DNA of 7,386 nucleotides from Candidatus Bathyarchaeota archaeon (GCA_007050885.1 SMYQ01000237.1:1-7386), one strand, 5' to 3'; shown: positions 1-7,139, counted from the stretch's first letter. The notes: generated by a model not told the origin, from the letters alone. Program-made: numbers and translations.

Positions 1-741
1 ACGAAGATTTTGAAAGATATGGTAGATGAGTCCGTGCATCGTGCCTTTCTACGATATGGCCGAGGACAGTATCCAGGACCTGCTGCTGAAATCACTAAAA
101 CCAAGACAGGGAATATCAAGGTCCGCACAACTTACATGTACCAGGATCTCCCTGCTTCGATTCTAATTACTTTGGTACCAGTGGAAACCATATCCATTTC
201 TGGGATCCTCCTCGGTTATGAACCCCTCGACGAAGTGCTAGCGGACATGGGATTCGAATCGGAACCTTCGAAGAAGAAACCTCGAACCCTCCTCTACGAA
301 TCGAAATTAGCCGGCGAATACTCTACGAAACAGGTTGAAGCTCTGTACAACGAGGTCGGTCCGAATGCTTACATCTTCTGCAACTTAAAAACGGGTCTTG
401 GTTGGAGTCATAAAGTAAAAACCAAAATTCCCTCTGCGCAAAAAGAACCTCCGATTGAAGAGAGGCTTAAATTCGGGACTACTCAGATTCCTGCAAAGAC
501 GGAGTTCGAACAGAAGCTCATCTCTGAACTCGTTCCCGACTTCATTGATAAGATTCCATCACATTTCTCCTCTTTACTAATCGAGAACACCTATGAGATT
601 CAAAAGCTGATTTTTCCACCGGATATGAAAGAAATTAGCTCAAAAGAATTGCGATTGAAAACACAACGAAGCGGGTTATTACGTCGCAACCTCGTTGTCG
701 ATGGGTCTGAATTCACTCGGGAACATTCTATGACGGTTTGA
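1..741 (+). CDS. Unrecognised protein, 5' end outside the window
   Basis: The frame is open from base 1 to a TGA at 739-741. It has no upstream stop, so the gene probably begins left of the window. A TTG at 10 and an ATG at 19 are possible but unsupported starts, since no upstream sequence is available to judge a ribosome binding site. At least 246 residues are visible. I do not recognise the family. Counting from the TTG, residues 1-45 hold a basic stretch with the motif RYGRGQYPGP followed by alternating charged and beta-like segments. A lysine-rich linker (SKKKP) lies near residue 88. The second half contains several Lys/Pro-rich pieces (KTKIPSAQKEPP) and ends in a basic region rich in Arg and Lys. 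No membrane helix, signal peptide or Cys/His metal site is seen. The basic character and lack of enzyme motifs would suit a nucleic-acid-binding protein, but that is a guess. The next gene has its own TATA-like box, so it need not be co-transcribed. Confidence 0.8.
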   Translation, partial: TKILKDMVDESVHRAFLRYGRGQYPGPAAEITKTKTGNIKVRTTYMYQDLPASILITLVPVETISISGILLGYEPLDEVLADMGFESEPSKKKPRTLLYESKLAGEYSTKQVEALYNEVGPNAYIFCNLKTGLGWSHKVKTKIPSAQKEPPIEERLKFGTTQIPAKTEFEQKLISELVPDFIDKIPSHFSSLLIENTYEIQKLIFPPDMKEISSKELRLKTQRSGLLRRNLVVDGSEFTREHSMTV

Positions 742-773
742 TAACATTCTTTAACTCCTAGACCACCCAGACC

Positions 774-787
774 AAAAATAATTAAAA
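774..787 (+). promoter_or_regulatory. TATA-like box for the small membrane protein gene
   Basis: The run AAAAATAATTAAAA lies in the 92-nt gap after the first gene. It is far more AT-rich than its surroundings and is preceded by purine/C bases that could act as a BRE. An archaeal transcript would start about 26 nt downstream, near 806. That leaves a leader of about 28 nt before the ATG at 834, including the AGGTG ribosome site. Inferred from spacing and composition only. Confidence 0.45.
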
Positions 788-833
788 GGTGAGGTTGTTC
801 TCTCACTGCTGATATTCACAGGTGTTACCTAGC

Positions 834-1037
834 ATGCAATGGTCGTTATTTCTCCCCTGGTATCATGTGTATGGCATGTTACTCATAGTCTTGGGTATTC
901 TTCTTTCTGTTTGGCTAGTTTACATTGTTGAAAAAGCTCGTCAACCTCCATGGCTGAAGATGGCGTTCGCGATTCTTTTGATTGCCCTTGCCATTGGGTT
1001 TGGTGTACAATTTCTCTTGATATTTCTAGCCATTTAA
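834..1037 (+). CDS. Small membrane protein with two transmembrane helices
   Basis: This encodes 67 residues from the ATG at 834. That start is preferred because AGGTG at 820-824 makes a Shine-Dalgarno site 9 nt upstream. A GTG at 822 in the same frame would give 71 residues but lacks a ribosome site. Two hydrophobic segments, about residues 12-32 and 43-66, are joined by a short polar loop with three basic residues (K34, R36, K42) and a PP pair. By the positive-inside rule the loop would face the cytoplasm, with both termini outside. There is no cleavable signal, cysteine or charged residue inside the helices to suggest transport or catalysis. The N-terminus is aromatic-rich (W3, F6, W9, Y10). 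The gene follows the unrecognised first gene on the same strand but has its own TATA-like box, and it converges on mat. The family is not recognised. The strong hydrophobic pattern and regulatory signals make it a likely real gene. Confidence 0.7.
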   Translation: MQWSLFLPWYHVYGMLLIVLGILLSVWLVYIVEKARQPPWLKMAFAILLIALAIGFGVQFLLIFLAI

Positions 1038-1044
1038 CAACGAA

Positions 1045-1072
1045 TAACGATGGTTTGGGTGTTTTACCGTTA
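1045..1072. terminator. Possible two-way terminator between convergent genes
   Basis: The 32-nt gap between the membrane protein stop and the mat stop contains TAACG (1045-1049) and its complement CGTTA (1068-1072), which includes the mat stop codon. Between them is a T-rich piece on the + strand, including TTTT at 1062-1065. The stem is only 5 bp and archaeal termination depends mainly on T-tracts, so this is weak. Confidence 0.25.
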
Positions 1073-2287
1073 GAATAGACTTGCCTTTCCATCTAGGATT
1101 AGTTGTTGGACGGAGCAGACATCCTCCAACTCTGCGTCCATGATAGCTGTGACACTTTTCTTTACAGCATTCCAAGACGTTTTTTCATCAGGGATAACTT
1201 CAGCTGAGGCAATGAGGGGTTGGTCAATTGGATATCCAATTCGGGTGAGTATTTTGATTGCGATTTCAGAGACCCGAGGCTCTTCAACAATAATCCGATT
1301 GGCCATACGTCCAGCTAAGACATTGTAGATTTTGCCCACGTGGTTTTGAGGGTTCTTGCCTGCTGTGGCTTCCAAGCTCATTGGTCGACAAGGCGTGATT
1401 AACCCGTTTGCACGATTTCCTCGACCGACTCCTGCATCATCTCCCATCTCTGCGGATGTCCCTGTGATTGTTAGATAATACATCCCTCGCATGGGATCAT
1501 CAGCAGAGTTGACGACTACCCCTACTTCCCGGTCTGTAATCTTCCTTGCTTGGTCCAGCACAGCATTCTCTACATCTTTGAGTATTCCATGATAATGGTC
1601 CGCGTCGGGGATTAGATGAGCGATCATTGCGGCTGCGACTGTGAGTTTGATCTCGCCTTCAGTACGTAATCCCATGACCTTCACATCTTCTCCCACCTCA
1701 GGAAGTTTCTTTTTGAACGCATCTGAGTTCAGAAGATGTTCTGTTTCATAAACAATTGTTTCCGTTTCCGAGAAGGGTGCAAAGGCGACACCAAATGAAG
1801 TATCATTTGCTCGAGGTATGTCGTCAACTGATTGATCGAAAACGTGTGTTAGATCAGCAGAACCTGGCTTGATTCGATAATCCATAATCACTTGCTCTGT
1901 GGGGTCAAGAAAACGGAGCGTTTTCTTTAGGGTATTTTTCATTGAACTAAGGGTTAAGGTTCCGAGCGGAATTCGGAGTAGCTGTTCGTCTTTGAAGATC
2001 TCTGTGGTTGCTCGGCCGACCACGCAAATGTAGATTGGTTCTAATAATTCACCGCCTCCGAAAGTAACCCTGGCACGTCCACCAGCAATTGATCCCTTGT
2101 CGACATTGTGATGGAGAATTCCGCCAAAATTATCGATATAGTAGTTGCAGAGCTTTAAACCGACATTTTCAACGACGGCATCTAGAAGGGTGTCAGGGTG
2201 ACCTTTACCTTTCCGTTCAACGATTTCGAGAGCTTGTTGTTCAATGGGAAGTGTAACGGCTTTTGAAACAGCGATATTTCGGGACAT
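1070..2287 (-). CDS. mat: S-adenosylmethionine synthetase, archaeal type
   Basis: Makes S-adenosylmethionine from methionine and ATP in the cytoplasm, releasing phosphate and pyrophosphate; this is the cell's methyl donor. From the ATG at 2287 it has 405 residues, the usual length for the archaeal family, which shares very little sequence with bacterial MetK. Hallmarks are visible in order: [12 protein letters not shown] (21-32), ILHHNVDKG (57-65), a glycine-rich [12 protein letters not shown] (75-86), [15 protein letters not shown] (157-171), [11 protein letters not shown] (198-208), the highly conserved [17 protein letters not shown] (275-291) continuing into [11 protein letters not shown] (294-304), and [13 protein letters not shown] (310-322). 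The match to the known archaeal enzyme pattern runs from end to end with no frameshift. A GTG at 2296 would add three residues, but it falls inside the AAGGTG ribosome site (2294-2299), which sits 6 nt before the ATG. The gene is transcribed divergently from the operon at 2485 and has its own TATA box. A cysteine at residue 300 replaces the aromatic residue I would expect there. Confidence 0.97.
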   Translation of the reverse strand: MSRNIAVSKAVTLPIEQQALEIVERKGKGHPDTLLDAVVENVGLKLCNYYIDNFGGILHHNVDKGSIAGGRARVTFGGGELLEPIYICVVGRATTEIFKDEQLLRIPLGTLTLSSMKNTLKKTLRFLDPTEQVIMDYRIKPGSADLTHVFDQSVDDIPRANDTSFGVAFAPFSETETIVYETEHLLNSDAFKKKLPEVGEDVKVMGLRTEGEIKLTVAAAMIAHLIPDADHYHGILKDVENAVLDQARKITDREVGVVVNSADDPMRGMYYLTITGTSAEMGDDAGVGRGNRANGLITPCRPMSLEATAGKNPQNHVGKIYNVLAGRMANRIIVEEPRVSEIAIKILTRIGYPIDQPLIASAEVIPDEKTSWNAVKKSVTAIMDAELEDVCSVQQLILDGKASLF

Positions 2288-2293
2288 CTGTGG

Positions 2294-2299
2294 CACCTT
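2294..2299 (-). promoter_or_regulatory. Ribosome binding site of mat
   Basis: AAGGTG on the minus strand, 6 nt before the ATG at 2287. It matches the archaeal anti-Shine-Dalgarno core and decides against the GTG at 2296, which would overlap it. Confidence 0.7.
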
Positions 2300-2324
2300 A
2301 GGTGAGCTCGCTTGGATAGCTCCG

Positions 2325-2340
2325 TTTTTTAAGAATTTCC
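2325..2340 (-). promoter_or_regulatory. TATA box and BRE-like element of mat
   Basis: Read on the minus strand, GGAAATT is followed by CTTAAAAAA (2333-2325). This is a typical archaeal TATA box behind a purine-rich BRE-like stretch. Its centre is about 42 nt from the ATG. A start about 26 nt downstream, near 2303, would leave a leader of about 16 nt that just contains the AAGGTG site. The agreement of box, leader and ribosome site makes this the best-supported promoter in the window. Confidence 0.6.
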
Positions 2341-2356
2341 TCTGTATGTCATCAAA

Positions 2357-2373
2357 TATTCGTCAGACGAATA
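2357..2373. promoter_or_regulatory. 17-bp odd-centred palindrome, candidate operator
   Basis: TATTCGTC (2357-2364), a central A, then GACGAATA (2366-2373) form a perfect inverted repeat with 8-bp arms. It lies 17 bp upstream of the mat BRE-like element and about 112 bp upstream of the ATG at 2485. That is a position where archaeal dimeric regulators often bind to activate or repress. A one-base centre makes an RNA hairpin impossible, so a protein site on DNA is the natural reading. The regulator is unknown. Confidence 0.4.
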
Positions 2374-2470
2374 ATGTTCTACCGACCCGCGCCATAACAC
2401 TTAAGCCGAGCCTTAACTACTTTGTAGTATCCTCACGGCTACTGAATTGAAAGCGGTATTAGTGGTACCG

Positions 2471-2480
2471 AGGAGTGATC
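2471..2480 (+). promoter_or_regulatory. Strong ribosome binding site of the 404-aa gene
   Basis: AGGAGTGATC ends 4 nt before the ATG at 2485. It matches the archaeal 16S-complementary sequence AGGAGGTGATC apart from one missing G, and fixes this start. A 5-bp inverted repeat (CGGTA 2454-2458, TACCG 2466-2470) sits directly upstream. No convincing TATA box is seen; the TTAACTA at 2413-2419 is a weak candidate. Confidence 0.7.
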
Positions 2481-2484
2481 GGGC

Positions 2485-3699
2485 ATGAGCTACAATGTCG
2501 ACGAAGATGAGATACGGCGTTTAAGCAATCGCTTGGCTGAAGAGTTCAATCTCACCTATGGAACGCTAGATGAAAAGGTTGCACGAGTTTCTGACGATGC
2601 AGCATTAGCTATTGCAGATGAATGCTGTGTTCATCTCGAGGTTGCCCGAGTAGCATATCGTGTGATGCTTGATGGAGTAATCCCTGACCATAAGCCCTCT
2701 TGTCGAATTCTAATGCAAGAGTTTGATCGTAGAGCCAAGCAAGGGAGCCCGGTTCCTGAAATTGATACATATCAACGCGAAGTAGCAGTAAAAGAAGGAA
2801 AATGGGTTGAGTATCTTTATGGACAGCTTGGGAAGGTGCTAGTCGGTGACCTTCGGAACCTTGTGAATCTTGAACGTACCATCGCCGATGAAATCGAACC
2901 AGCAAATGAACAGGTTATCGCCGTTTTAGCACAAAGAAAAAAAATGAATGAAGGCTGTTTCAAGCCACTGATTGAGCGTTGGATAAATGACCATGAAGGC
3001 GCAAATATCTACCTGGCTATTCAGACAATTGCTGGGGGGTTAATTGGGTACAAAGTACCAGATGTTCCTGATGCCGTTAACGGGGCTCGGGCTTCGCTTC
3101 TAATTAAGTTACGACGGTATGAACAATTTCTAAGCCAAGAAGATGATGAAGAGGAATCCCGCTTACTTGCCAAAGTACTCGGTGAAATCCAAATCCTTAT
3201 CAAAGAAGTTCAGGGACCACTGGAGGCGGTCTCGATAAAAACGGCTGGTGAAATTCTCATCGAAGCCTCACCACCCCCACCAGAATCGCTCGAAGAGCAA
3301 CCAAAGGGCGGCTTCATTCATTCTCCGTTCCCGTCAAAACCACGGATGGGTCCTCCGTTAAAGACACCCCTTGATTTCCTGGAACGAGATGTGTGGCTTG
3401 CATCGATGAAGGCTCCTGATGAGCGAGCTTCCTTCCTACGGGAAAAAATCTCAACAGTCACGAGTAATCTAATCGAACAGGGCACACCATTAGATAGAAT
3501 CGGCGAAACTATCATTTTCGATCTAGACAGTCGATTCTCCTGGACCCGCTCAAAGAAGACAATCATTCGAGAAGAACTTCGAGAAATCCGAGATTCTGCG
3601 GGAGAGGACTACAGGGCTCAAATTGAAGCCTATATCCTTGAGAACCTGTTAGCCAAAATTCCACAACTCCGATCAAAAACAAACAGAACGGAAGACTAA
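2485..3699 (+). CDS. Unrecognised two-domain helical protein, first gene of an operon
   Basis: This is a 404-residue soluble protein whose family I do not recognise. The ATG at 2485 is fixed by a strong ribosome binding site. Residues 1 to about 260 look largely alpha-helical, with many Glu/Arg/Lys heptad-like stretches and an acidic patch EDDEEE (219-224). A cysteine pair at about 47-48 (DECCVHLE) is present without an obvious metal partner set. Residues 262-295 are a proline- and glycine-rich linker starting with PPPP, probably disordered. Residues 296-404 form a second helical region rich in charged residues, with a basic cluster (WTRSKKTIIREELREIR) about 350-368. There is no signal peptide, membrane segment, nucleotide-binding loop or nuclease motif. 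The linker between two folded parts suggests an adaptor or scaffold, which is inference. The downstream gene starts 21 nt after its stop, so the two are probably co-transcribed and may form a complex. Confidence 0.85.
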   Translation: MSYNVDEDEIRRLSNRLAEEFNLTYGTLDEKVARVSDDAALAIADECCVHLEVARVAYRVMLDGVIPDHKPSCRILMQEFDRRAKQGSPVPEIDTYQREVAVKEGKWVEYLYGQLGKVLVGDLRNLVNLERTIADEIEPANEQVIAVLAQRKKMNEGCFKPLIERWINDHEGANIYLAIQTIAGGLIGYKVPDVPDAVNGARASLLIKLRRYEQFLSQEDDEEESRLLAKVLGEIQILIKEVQGPLEAVSIKTAGEILIEASPPPPESLEEQPKGGFIHSPFPSKPRMGPPLKTPLDFLERDVWLASMKAPDERASFLREKISTVTSNLIEQGTPLDRIGETIIFDLDSRFSWTRSKKTIIREELREIRDSAGEDYRAQIEAYILENLLAKIPQLRSKTNRTED

Positions 3700-3707
3700 G
3701 TGCAAGC

Positions 3708-3714
3708 GAGATGA
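3708..3714 (+). promoter_or_regulatory. Ribosome binding site of the 258-aa gene
   Basis: GAGATGA differs at one base from the archaeal consensus GAGGTGA and ends 6 nt before the ATG at 3721. The ATG inside it (3711) opens a frame that stops after five codons, so 3721 is the real start. Confidence 0.5.
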
Positions 3715-3720
3715 AACACC

Positions 3721-4497
3721 ATGACTGAGCACAATCCACCCCTCCTTTGGGTTTTAGATTACGTTATTCCAGATTTCACAATTCTTGGTGAGAAAATTAC
3801 CCTCAGTGGAGAGCTTCTCATTGCATCTCGACAACTGTTTAGTTTTCTTCAAGGAGAAGTTGTCCGGTCTGCATTTGTTGGCCCTGGTGTTGTCAAAGGA
3901 CAAGTAATGATTAAAGGAAAACCTGTTGATGTGGAATATTTGGTGGGGGCTGTTATCTTCGATCCAACTAAAATGCGCCCTCGTCAGCCAATTCCACTTC
4001 TTGACATTCTCAACCCTGAAATCTTGGATCCTCTTGAACTGGCTTCCATTGAACAGGTTCAGGAGATAATACGCACCCTGGTTATTAAAAAAGGATCAGT
4101 TGAAGACTCCGGTCAGATGATAACAGTAACACCTGAAGGGGGAATGCCCACAACACTCATCAAAGAAACAAGAATTGCCCCCCGAAACATCTCTTATATT
4201 TCAGGGATGAAAAAAGCCCGATTTCTACTTGGAGGGCAAAAAAACCGGTTATATACACCATTCAAAGAAGGGCTCATACGGAATCGGTTCAGTGACCCCA
4301 ATCGTATCTGGACCTTCCGAATCGATATCATGGAATTTGACGCGTTTGATCCGGCTAGTTTCGATGAATGGATTATCATAGAGATGCAAACCGATCCAGC
4401 TACCGCCTCAACATCAAGTCAAGTTGTCGAAACCGAATTTAATTCAATTTTAGCCTATCTTCTCGGTAACCGGAAATTCTTCATCTTTGATGATTGA
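3721..4497 (+). CDS. Unrecognised protein, second gene of the operon
   Basis: This is a 258-residue protein with no cysteine and no membrane segment; the family is not recognised. The first 90 residues look beta-rich, with short hydrophobic strands separated by turns (ITLSGELLIAS, FVGPGVVKGQVMIKGKPV). A helical piece around 105-130 follows (LELASIEQVQEIIRTLV). The middle is basic (KKARFLLGGQKNRLYTPFKEGLIRNRF split around residues 163-190). The last 60 residues are acidic and aromatic, ending in KFFIFDD. Repeated Ile/Pro/Leu patterns such as PIPLLDILNPEILDPLEL (about 90-107) might be a binding surface. It follows the 404-aa gene by 21 nt with its own ribosome site, so both proteins are likely made together, and a partner role is the simplest inference. 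No enzyme motif is visible. Its stop lies 8 nt from the stop of the convergent helicase gene. Confidence 0.85.
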   Translation: MTEHNPPLLWVLDYVIPDFTILGEKITLSGELLIASRQLFSFLQGEVVRSAFVGPGVVKGQVMIKGKPVDVEYLVGAVIFDPTKMRPRQPIPLLDILNPEILDPLELASIEQVQEIIRTLVIKKGSVEDSGQMITVTPEGGMPTTLIKETRIAPRNISYISGMKKARFLLGGQKNRLYTPFKEGLIRNRFSDPNRIWTFRIDIMEFDAFDPASFDEWIIIEMQTDPATASTSSQVVETEFNSILAYLLGNRKFFIFDD

Positions 4498-4500
4498 AGC

Positions 4501-4506
4501 CTTTTT
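4501..4506 (+). terminator. Short T-tract after the operon
   Basis: CTTTTT begins 4 nt after the stop at 4497. Archaeal RNA polymerase can stop at runs of five T, so this is a plausible end for the two-gene operon. The run overlaps the first base of the helicase stop codon, so the two transcripts probably overlap at their 3' ends. Confidence 0.3.
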
Positions 4507-7070
4507 CAGACTGGATTTTCAATTGCTTCAATCGTCTTCGCAGCATTTTCTGCCAATGCATTCCGTCCGATGACTTCAGCTACGCGGTTAATCCCTTGGA
4601 GAATGTGCACTTGATTGTCAAGAAAACCAAAGATATCCCCAGGATAGATAAAGAGCTCATATTCTTCAAGGAACGTTGAATTAATTTGGGAAGGTGTAAG
4701 TCCTCGATAACGCAGGGATAAGACGGCCTTAGACACGTTCCAGATCCCACAGTCACAGAAAGGATTCTCATTGCAACGGCAGTTAAAGAAGTCCACATTC
4801 CATTTACTAAATATTCGCAGTACCCAATTGGGAAGCCGCTTCAATCGGCGGCTACGTTTAGCGCTCATTAGATCCAATACTGCGCCTGCAAATAATCGTG
4901 TAGCAAAGCGGGTGCGGAGGGCGCGTTCAATTTCACTTTGTAACCTGGGAGACAGGTACGCATTTCTTAGAGGTTCGAGTTTGACTGAAAGCTCATCAGC
5001 TGTGTTGTGTTTATGTTCTTGAATCGCTGCAACATTCGAGGCTGAAAAATACGAAATCGCCGCCGCGCGACCTAACTCGGTGGAAATAATATCTTGTTCG
5101 ACTTGGGTGGCAAGCTTATGTTGCTTTAAAAACTTTAGTGCCTCTGCAAATGTCACTGTACGTGAAAGAAGTCCCTGATAGGCGTTTTCGAGACGTTTCC
5201 GGGATATTGAATCATAACTAGAAAGAGTAGCAAGGAGTTGGTCTACGGACTGCTCGTAGGTTGCTTCAGGATTTACATTTTCTATTGGATTATTCAACAA
5301 ATCCAAAGCTACATCTTCTTCGCTCTTTCGTTCGTCTCCGAAGTATCTCCGCCCAATTTCAGCTAATAATACAGCTTTTCCCACATCATGTTTTCCAAGC
5401 CTACCGGCACGGCCAAGCATTTGCGTGAACTCACCAACGGTCAAGGTCTTGGTTCCCATCATAAGGCTTTGAAAAATAACCATACTCGCTGGAAAATCAA
5501 CACCTGCAGCCAACGCGGCTGTGGTAACCACCACTGCGATTTTACCTGAAGCAAACGCTTCTTCTATTTTGCGACGTTGAGGGTAGGTCATACCTGCATG
5601 GTATGCCCTGGCTGAAATCCGATGTTTCTGCAATTCGGAAGCAATCGAGTGTGTGCTTCGTCGTGAATTGGTAAATACAATTGTTTGTCCTTGAAAACCA
5701 TAGGAGCTCTTCTGTTTGAATTCGAACCTCGTAAGATCTGCAATGATTCTGAGTTTATCTGGTTCTGTAAGTACCATAATGAGGTGGCGCTGCAAGGGTA
5801 CAGGTCGACCCCGAAGAATCACCGGGACTAAATTCAGCTCTTGAGCCAATTCCTCAGGATTTCCCACGGTTGCAGAGAGAGCCACTAATTGAGCTTGGGG
5901 AAAAAGGCTTCGTAGCCGCGTGATTAACCCATCCAACTCTGGTCCTCGGTCCTCATCAGCGACCATCTGGATTTCGTCGATCACAACGACGTTGACATCG
6001 CCGAATTTATTTGCTTTACCAGAGCGAAGTAGATAGTCAAATCCCTCATAGCTTGCAACGATGATATTTGCTTCCTCGACTTCATCGTCAACAATTACCA
6101 GTGCTTCATCTCCGACATCAATACCGCTCATGCCAACACGAATGGCAACACGCAGTCCGAGCGGCTCAAATTTTTCACGATATTCATGATATTTCTGATT
6201 GGCTAATGCCACTAAGGGGGATAAGTAGATGTAGACTTTTCCTTGCATTGCAGCTCTTAATCCGGCTAGTTCGCCGACAAGTGATTTTCCACTCGTTGTA
6301 TCTGAGACAGCTAGAATCGATTTCCCATCTAATAATCCAGCATTCACAGCTTTAACCTGAATTGGAAGCAGATATTTTATCCCAGACCTTTCTAACTCCT
6401 CGATAAGCTCTTTTGGAATGGGGAGCGTAGCTACTGGAACCTTTTTCTCAGGATCTTTTACCGCATGAACCTGATCATACAGAGTCATTGCTGGATTACG
6501 ACTTGGGCGAAATTGTGACGAAAGAAACGAAACAACCTTTTCCACTGATTTTAGGCGTTGTAACATTGTTTCTAAACTACCATATGCTTGCTTGGAAATC
6601 TCAACATCTATCGATTGTAGTCTGTTCATCAACTGTTGCGATGCGCATTTGTAACAGACTGGCTGTCCCTCAAGTTGGTAGACCTGCTGCTTGCGCAACA
6701 TCGTTACCTTGCCATCAGCGATGCATGAGCTGCAAGCCCGTACAATCATGGGATCTTTTACGCCAAAATCTCTTAGCATTCCTTTTAGTTCCGTTAGAAA
6801 TGGAAAATGTGGTTGTCGAGGGATGGCAATATACTCGGCTTCCCTTGCCCAAGTCACAAAGGTTTGGGGGTTGACTGGACTAATTCCTCCCCTTCGAACT
6901 AGCCATAATTTCTCTGGTCGCAGTCGCCCTTTTCTCATCACAAGCTGAACACGAGCTCGAAGAATTGGTACATTTGATCGTTTGGGGCGAAAAATGACGA
7001 CAAATGCTGCAAGCTCTCGTTTCTGCTCAGGAATTAACGCTAGACTAAAAGGAGGCTTCAATGGTCGCAT
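4506..7070 (-). CDS. Ski2-like superfamily 2 helicase with zinc-binding ends
   Basis: An ATP-driven helicase or translocase of 854 residues, probably cytoplasmic and acting on RNA or DNA. Order: residues 1-110 form an N-terminal accessory domain. A zinc ribbon C-x2-C (113, 116) then C-x2-C (139, 142) follows, then a helical linker. The helicase core runs from about 215 to 600: Q-like motif near 236 (LPIQ), Walker A SDTTSGKS (256-263), motif Ia LSPLVALANQ (283-292), motif II DEIQ (365-368), motif III SAT (399-401), motif IV IVFTNSRRS (464-472), motif V TTAALAAGVDFP (516-527), motif VI QMLGRAGRLG (550-559). Residues 600-760 are helical, and C-x-C-x5-C-x-C at 764-774 looks like a second metal site. 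This layout resembles archaeal helicases with an N-terminal DUF5814 domain, a match I recall but cannot search. Motif II is DEIQ, as in SUV3, instead of the usual DEIH. No Shine-Dalgarno precedes the ATG. All motifs are intact, so it should be active. Confidence 0.93.
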   Translation of the reverse strand: MRPLKPPFSLALIPEQKRELAAFVVIFRPKRSNVPILRARVQLVMRKGRLRPEKLWLVRRGGISPVNPQTFVTWAREAEYIAIPRQPHFPFLTELKGMLRDFGVKDPMIVRACSSCIADGKVTMLRKQQVYQLEGQPVCYKCASQQLMNRLQSIDVEISKQAYGSLETMLQRLKSVEKVVSFLSSQFRPSRNPAMTLYDQVHAVKDPEKKVPVATLPIPKELIEELERSGIKYLLPIQVKAVNAGLLDGKSILAVSDTTSGKSLVGELAGLRAAMQGKVYIYLSPLVALANQKYHEYREKFEPLGLRVAIRVGMSGIDVGDEALVIVDDEVEEANIIVASYEGFDYLLRSGKANKFGDVNVVVIDEIQMVADEDRGPELDGLITRLRSLFPQAQLVALSATVGNPEELAQELNLVPVILRGRPVPLQRHLIMVLTEPDKLRIIADLTRFEFKQKSSYGFQGQTIVFTNSRRSTHSIASELQKHRISARAYHAGMTYPQRRKIEEAFASGKIAVVVTTAALAAGVDFPASMVIFQSLMMGTKTLTVGEFTQMLGRAGRLGKHDVGKAVLLAEIGRRYFGDERKSEEDVALDLLNNPIENVNPEATYEQSVDQLLATLSSYDSISRKRLENAYQGLLSRTVTFAEALKFLKQHKLATQVEQDIISTELGRAAAISYFSASNVAAIQEHKHNTADELSVKLEPLRNAYLSPRLQSEIERALRTRFATRLFAGAVLDLMSAKRSRRLKRLPNWVLRIFSKWNVDFFNCRCNENPFCDCGIWNVSKAVLSLRYRGLTPSQINSTFLEEYELFIYPGDIFGFLDNQVHILQGINRVAEVIGRNALAENAAKTIEAIENPV

Positions 7071-7090
7071 TGGTGAACACGTTTCGAATT

Positions 7091-7100
7091 TGTTTTAGCT
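7091..7100 (-). promoter_or_regulatory. Possible TATA box for a leaderless helicase transcript
   Basis: On the minus strand AGCTAAAACA is centred about 26 nt before the ATG at 7070. The 20 nt before that ATG (GTGTTCACCA and upstream) lack any GGAGG or GGTG-type ribosome site. Both facts suit a transcript that starts at or next to the ATG. A second AT-rich piece, CTAAAAAG (7126-7119), lies farther up. The box is not a close consensus match. Confidence 0.3.
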
Positions 7101-7139
7101 CAGGAACCACAAGTAAGGCTTTTTAGTCTTGTCTTACTC

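Noticed and set aside
789..806. GTGAG/CTCAC inverted repeat upstream of the small membrane gene
   Set aside because: The arms are only 5 bp with an 8-nt loop, and it probably lies mostly upstream of the transcript start, so a hairpin or riboswitch is not supported.
883..1092. 69-codon minus-strand frame overlapping the mat 3' end
   Set aside because: It overlaps both the membrane protein gene and the end of mat and shows no start signal; the mat stop and the two-helix protein account for this stretch.
1226..1241. Perfect 16-bp palindrome AATTGGATATCCAATT inside mat
   Set aside because: It encodes a conserved-looking part of the enzyme (IGYPID) in mid-gene, away from any promoter, so codon choice and chance explain it adequately.
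2416..2428. ACTAC-TTT-GTAGT inverted repeat in the divergent gap
   Set aside because: Five-bp arms with a three-base loop are common by chance and match no signal I can name; the neighbouring 17-bp palindrome is much stronger.
2609..2905. 98-codon minus-strand frame
   Set aside because: It is antisense to the well-supported 404-aa gene, with no ribosome site, and its translation has the irregular composition of a shadow frame.
6488..6874. 128-codon open frame on the + strand
   Set aside because: It lies wholly opposite the helicase N-terminal and zinc-ribbon coding sequence, has no start signals, and its composition looks like an antisense reading of that gene.
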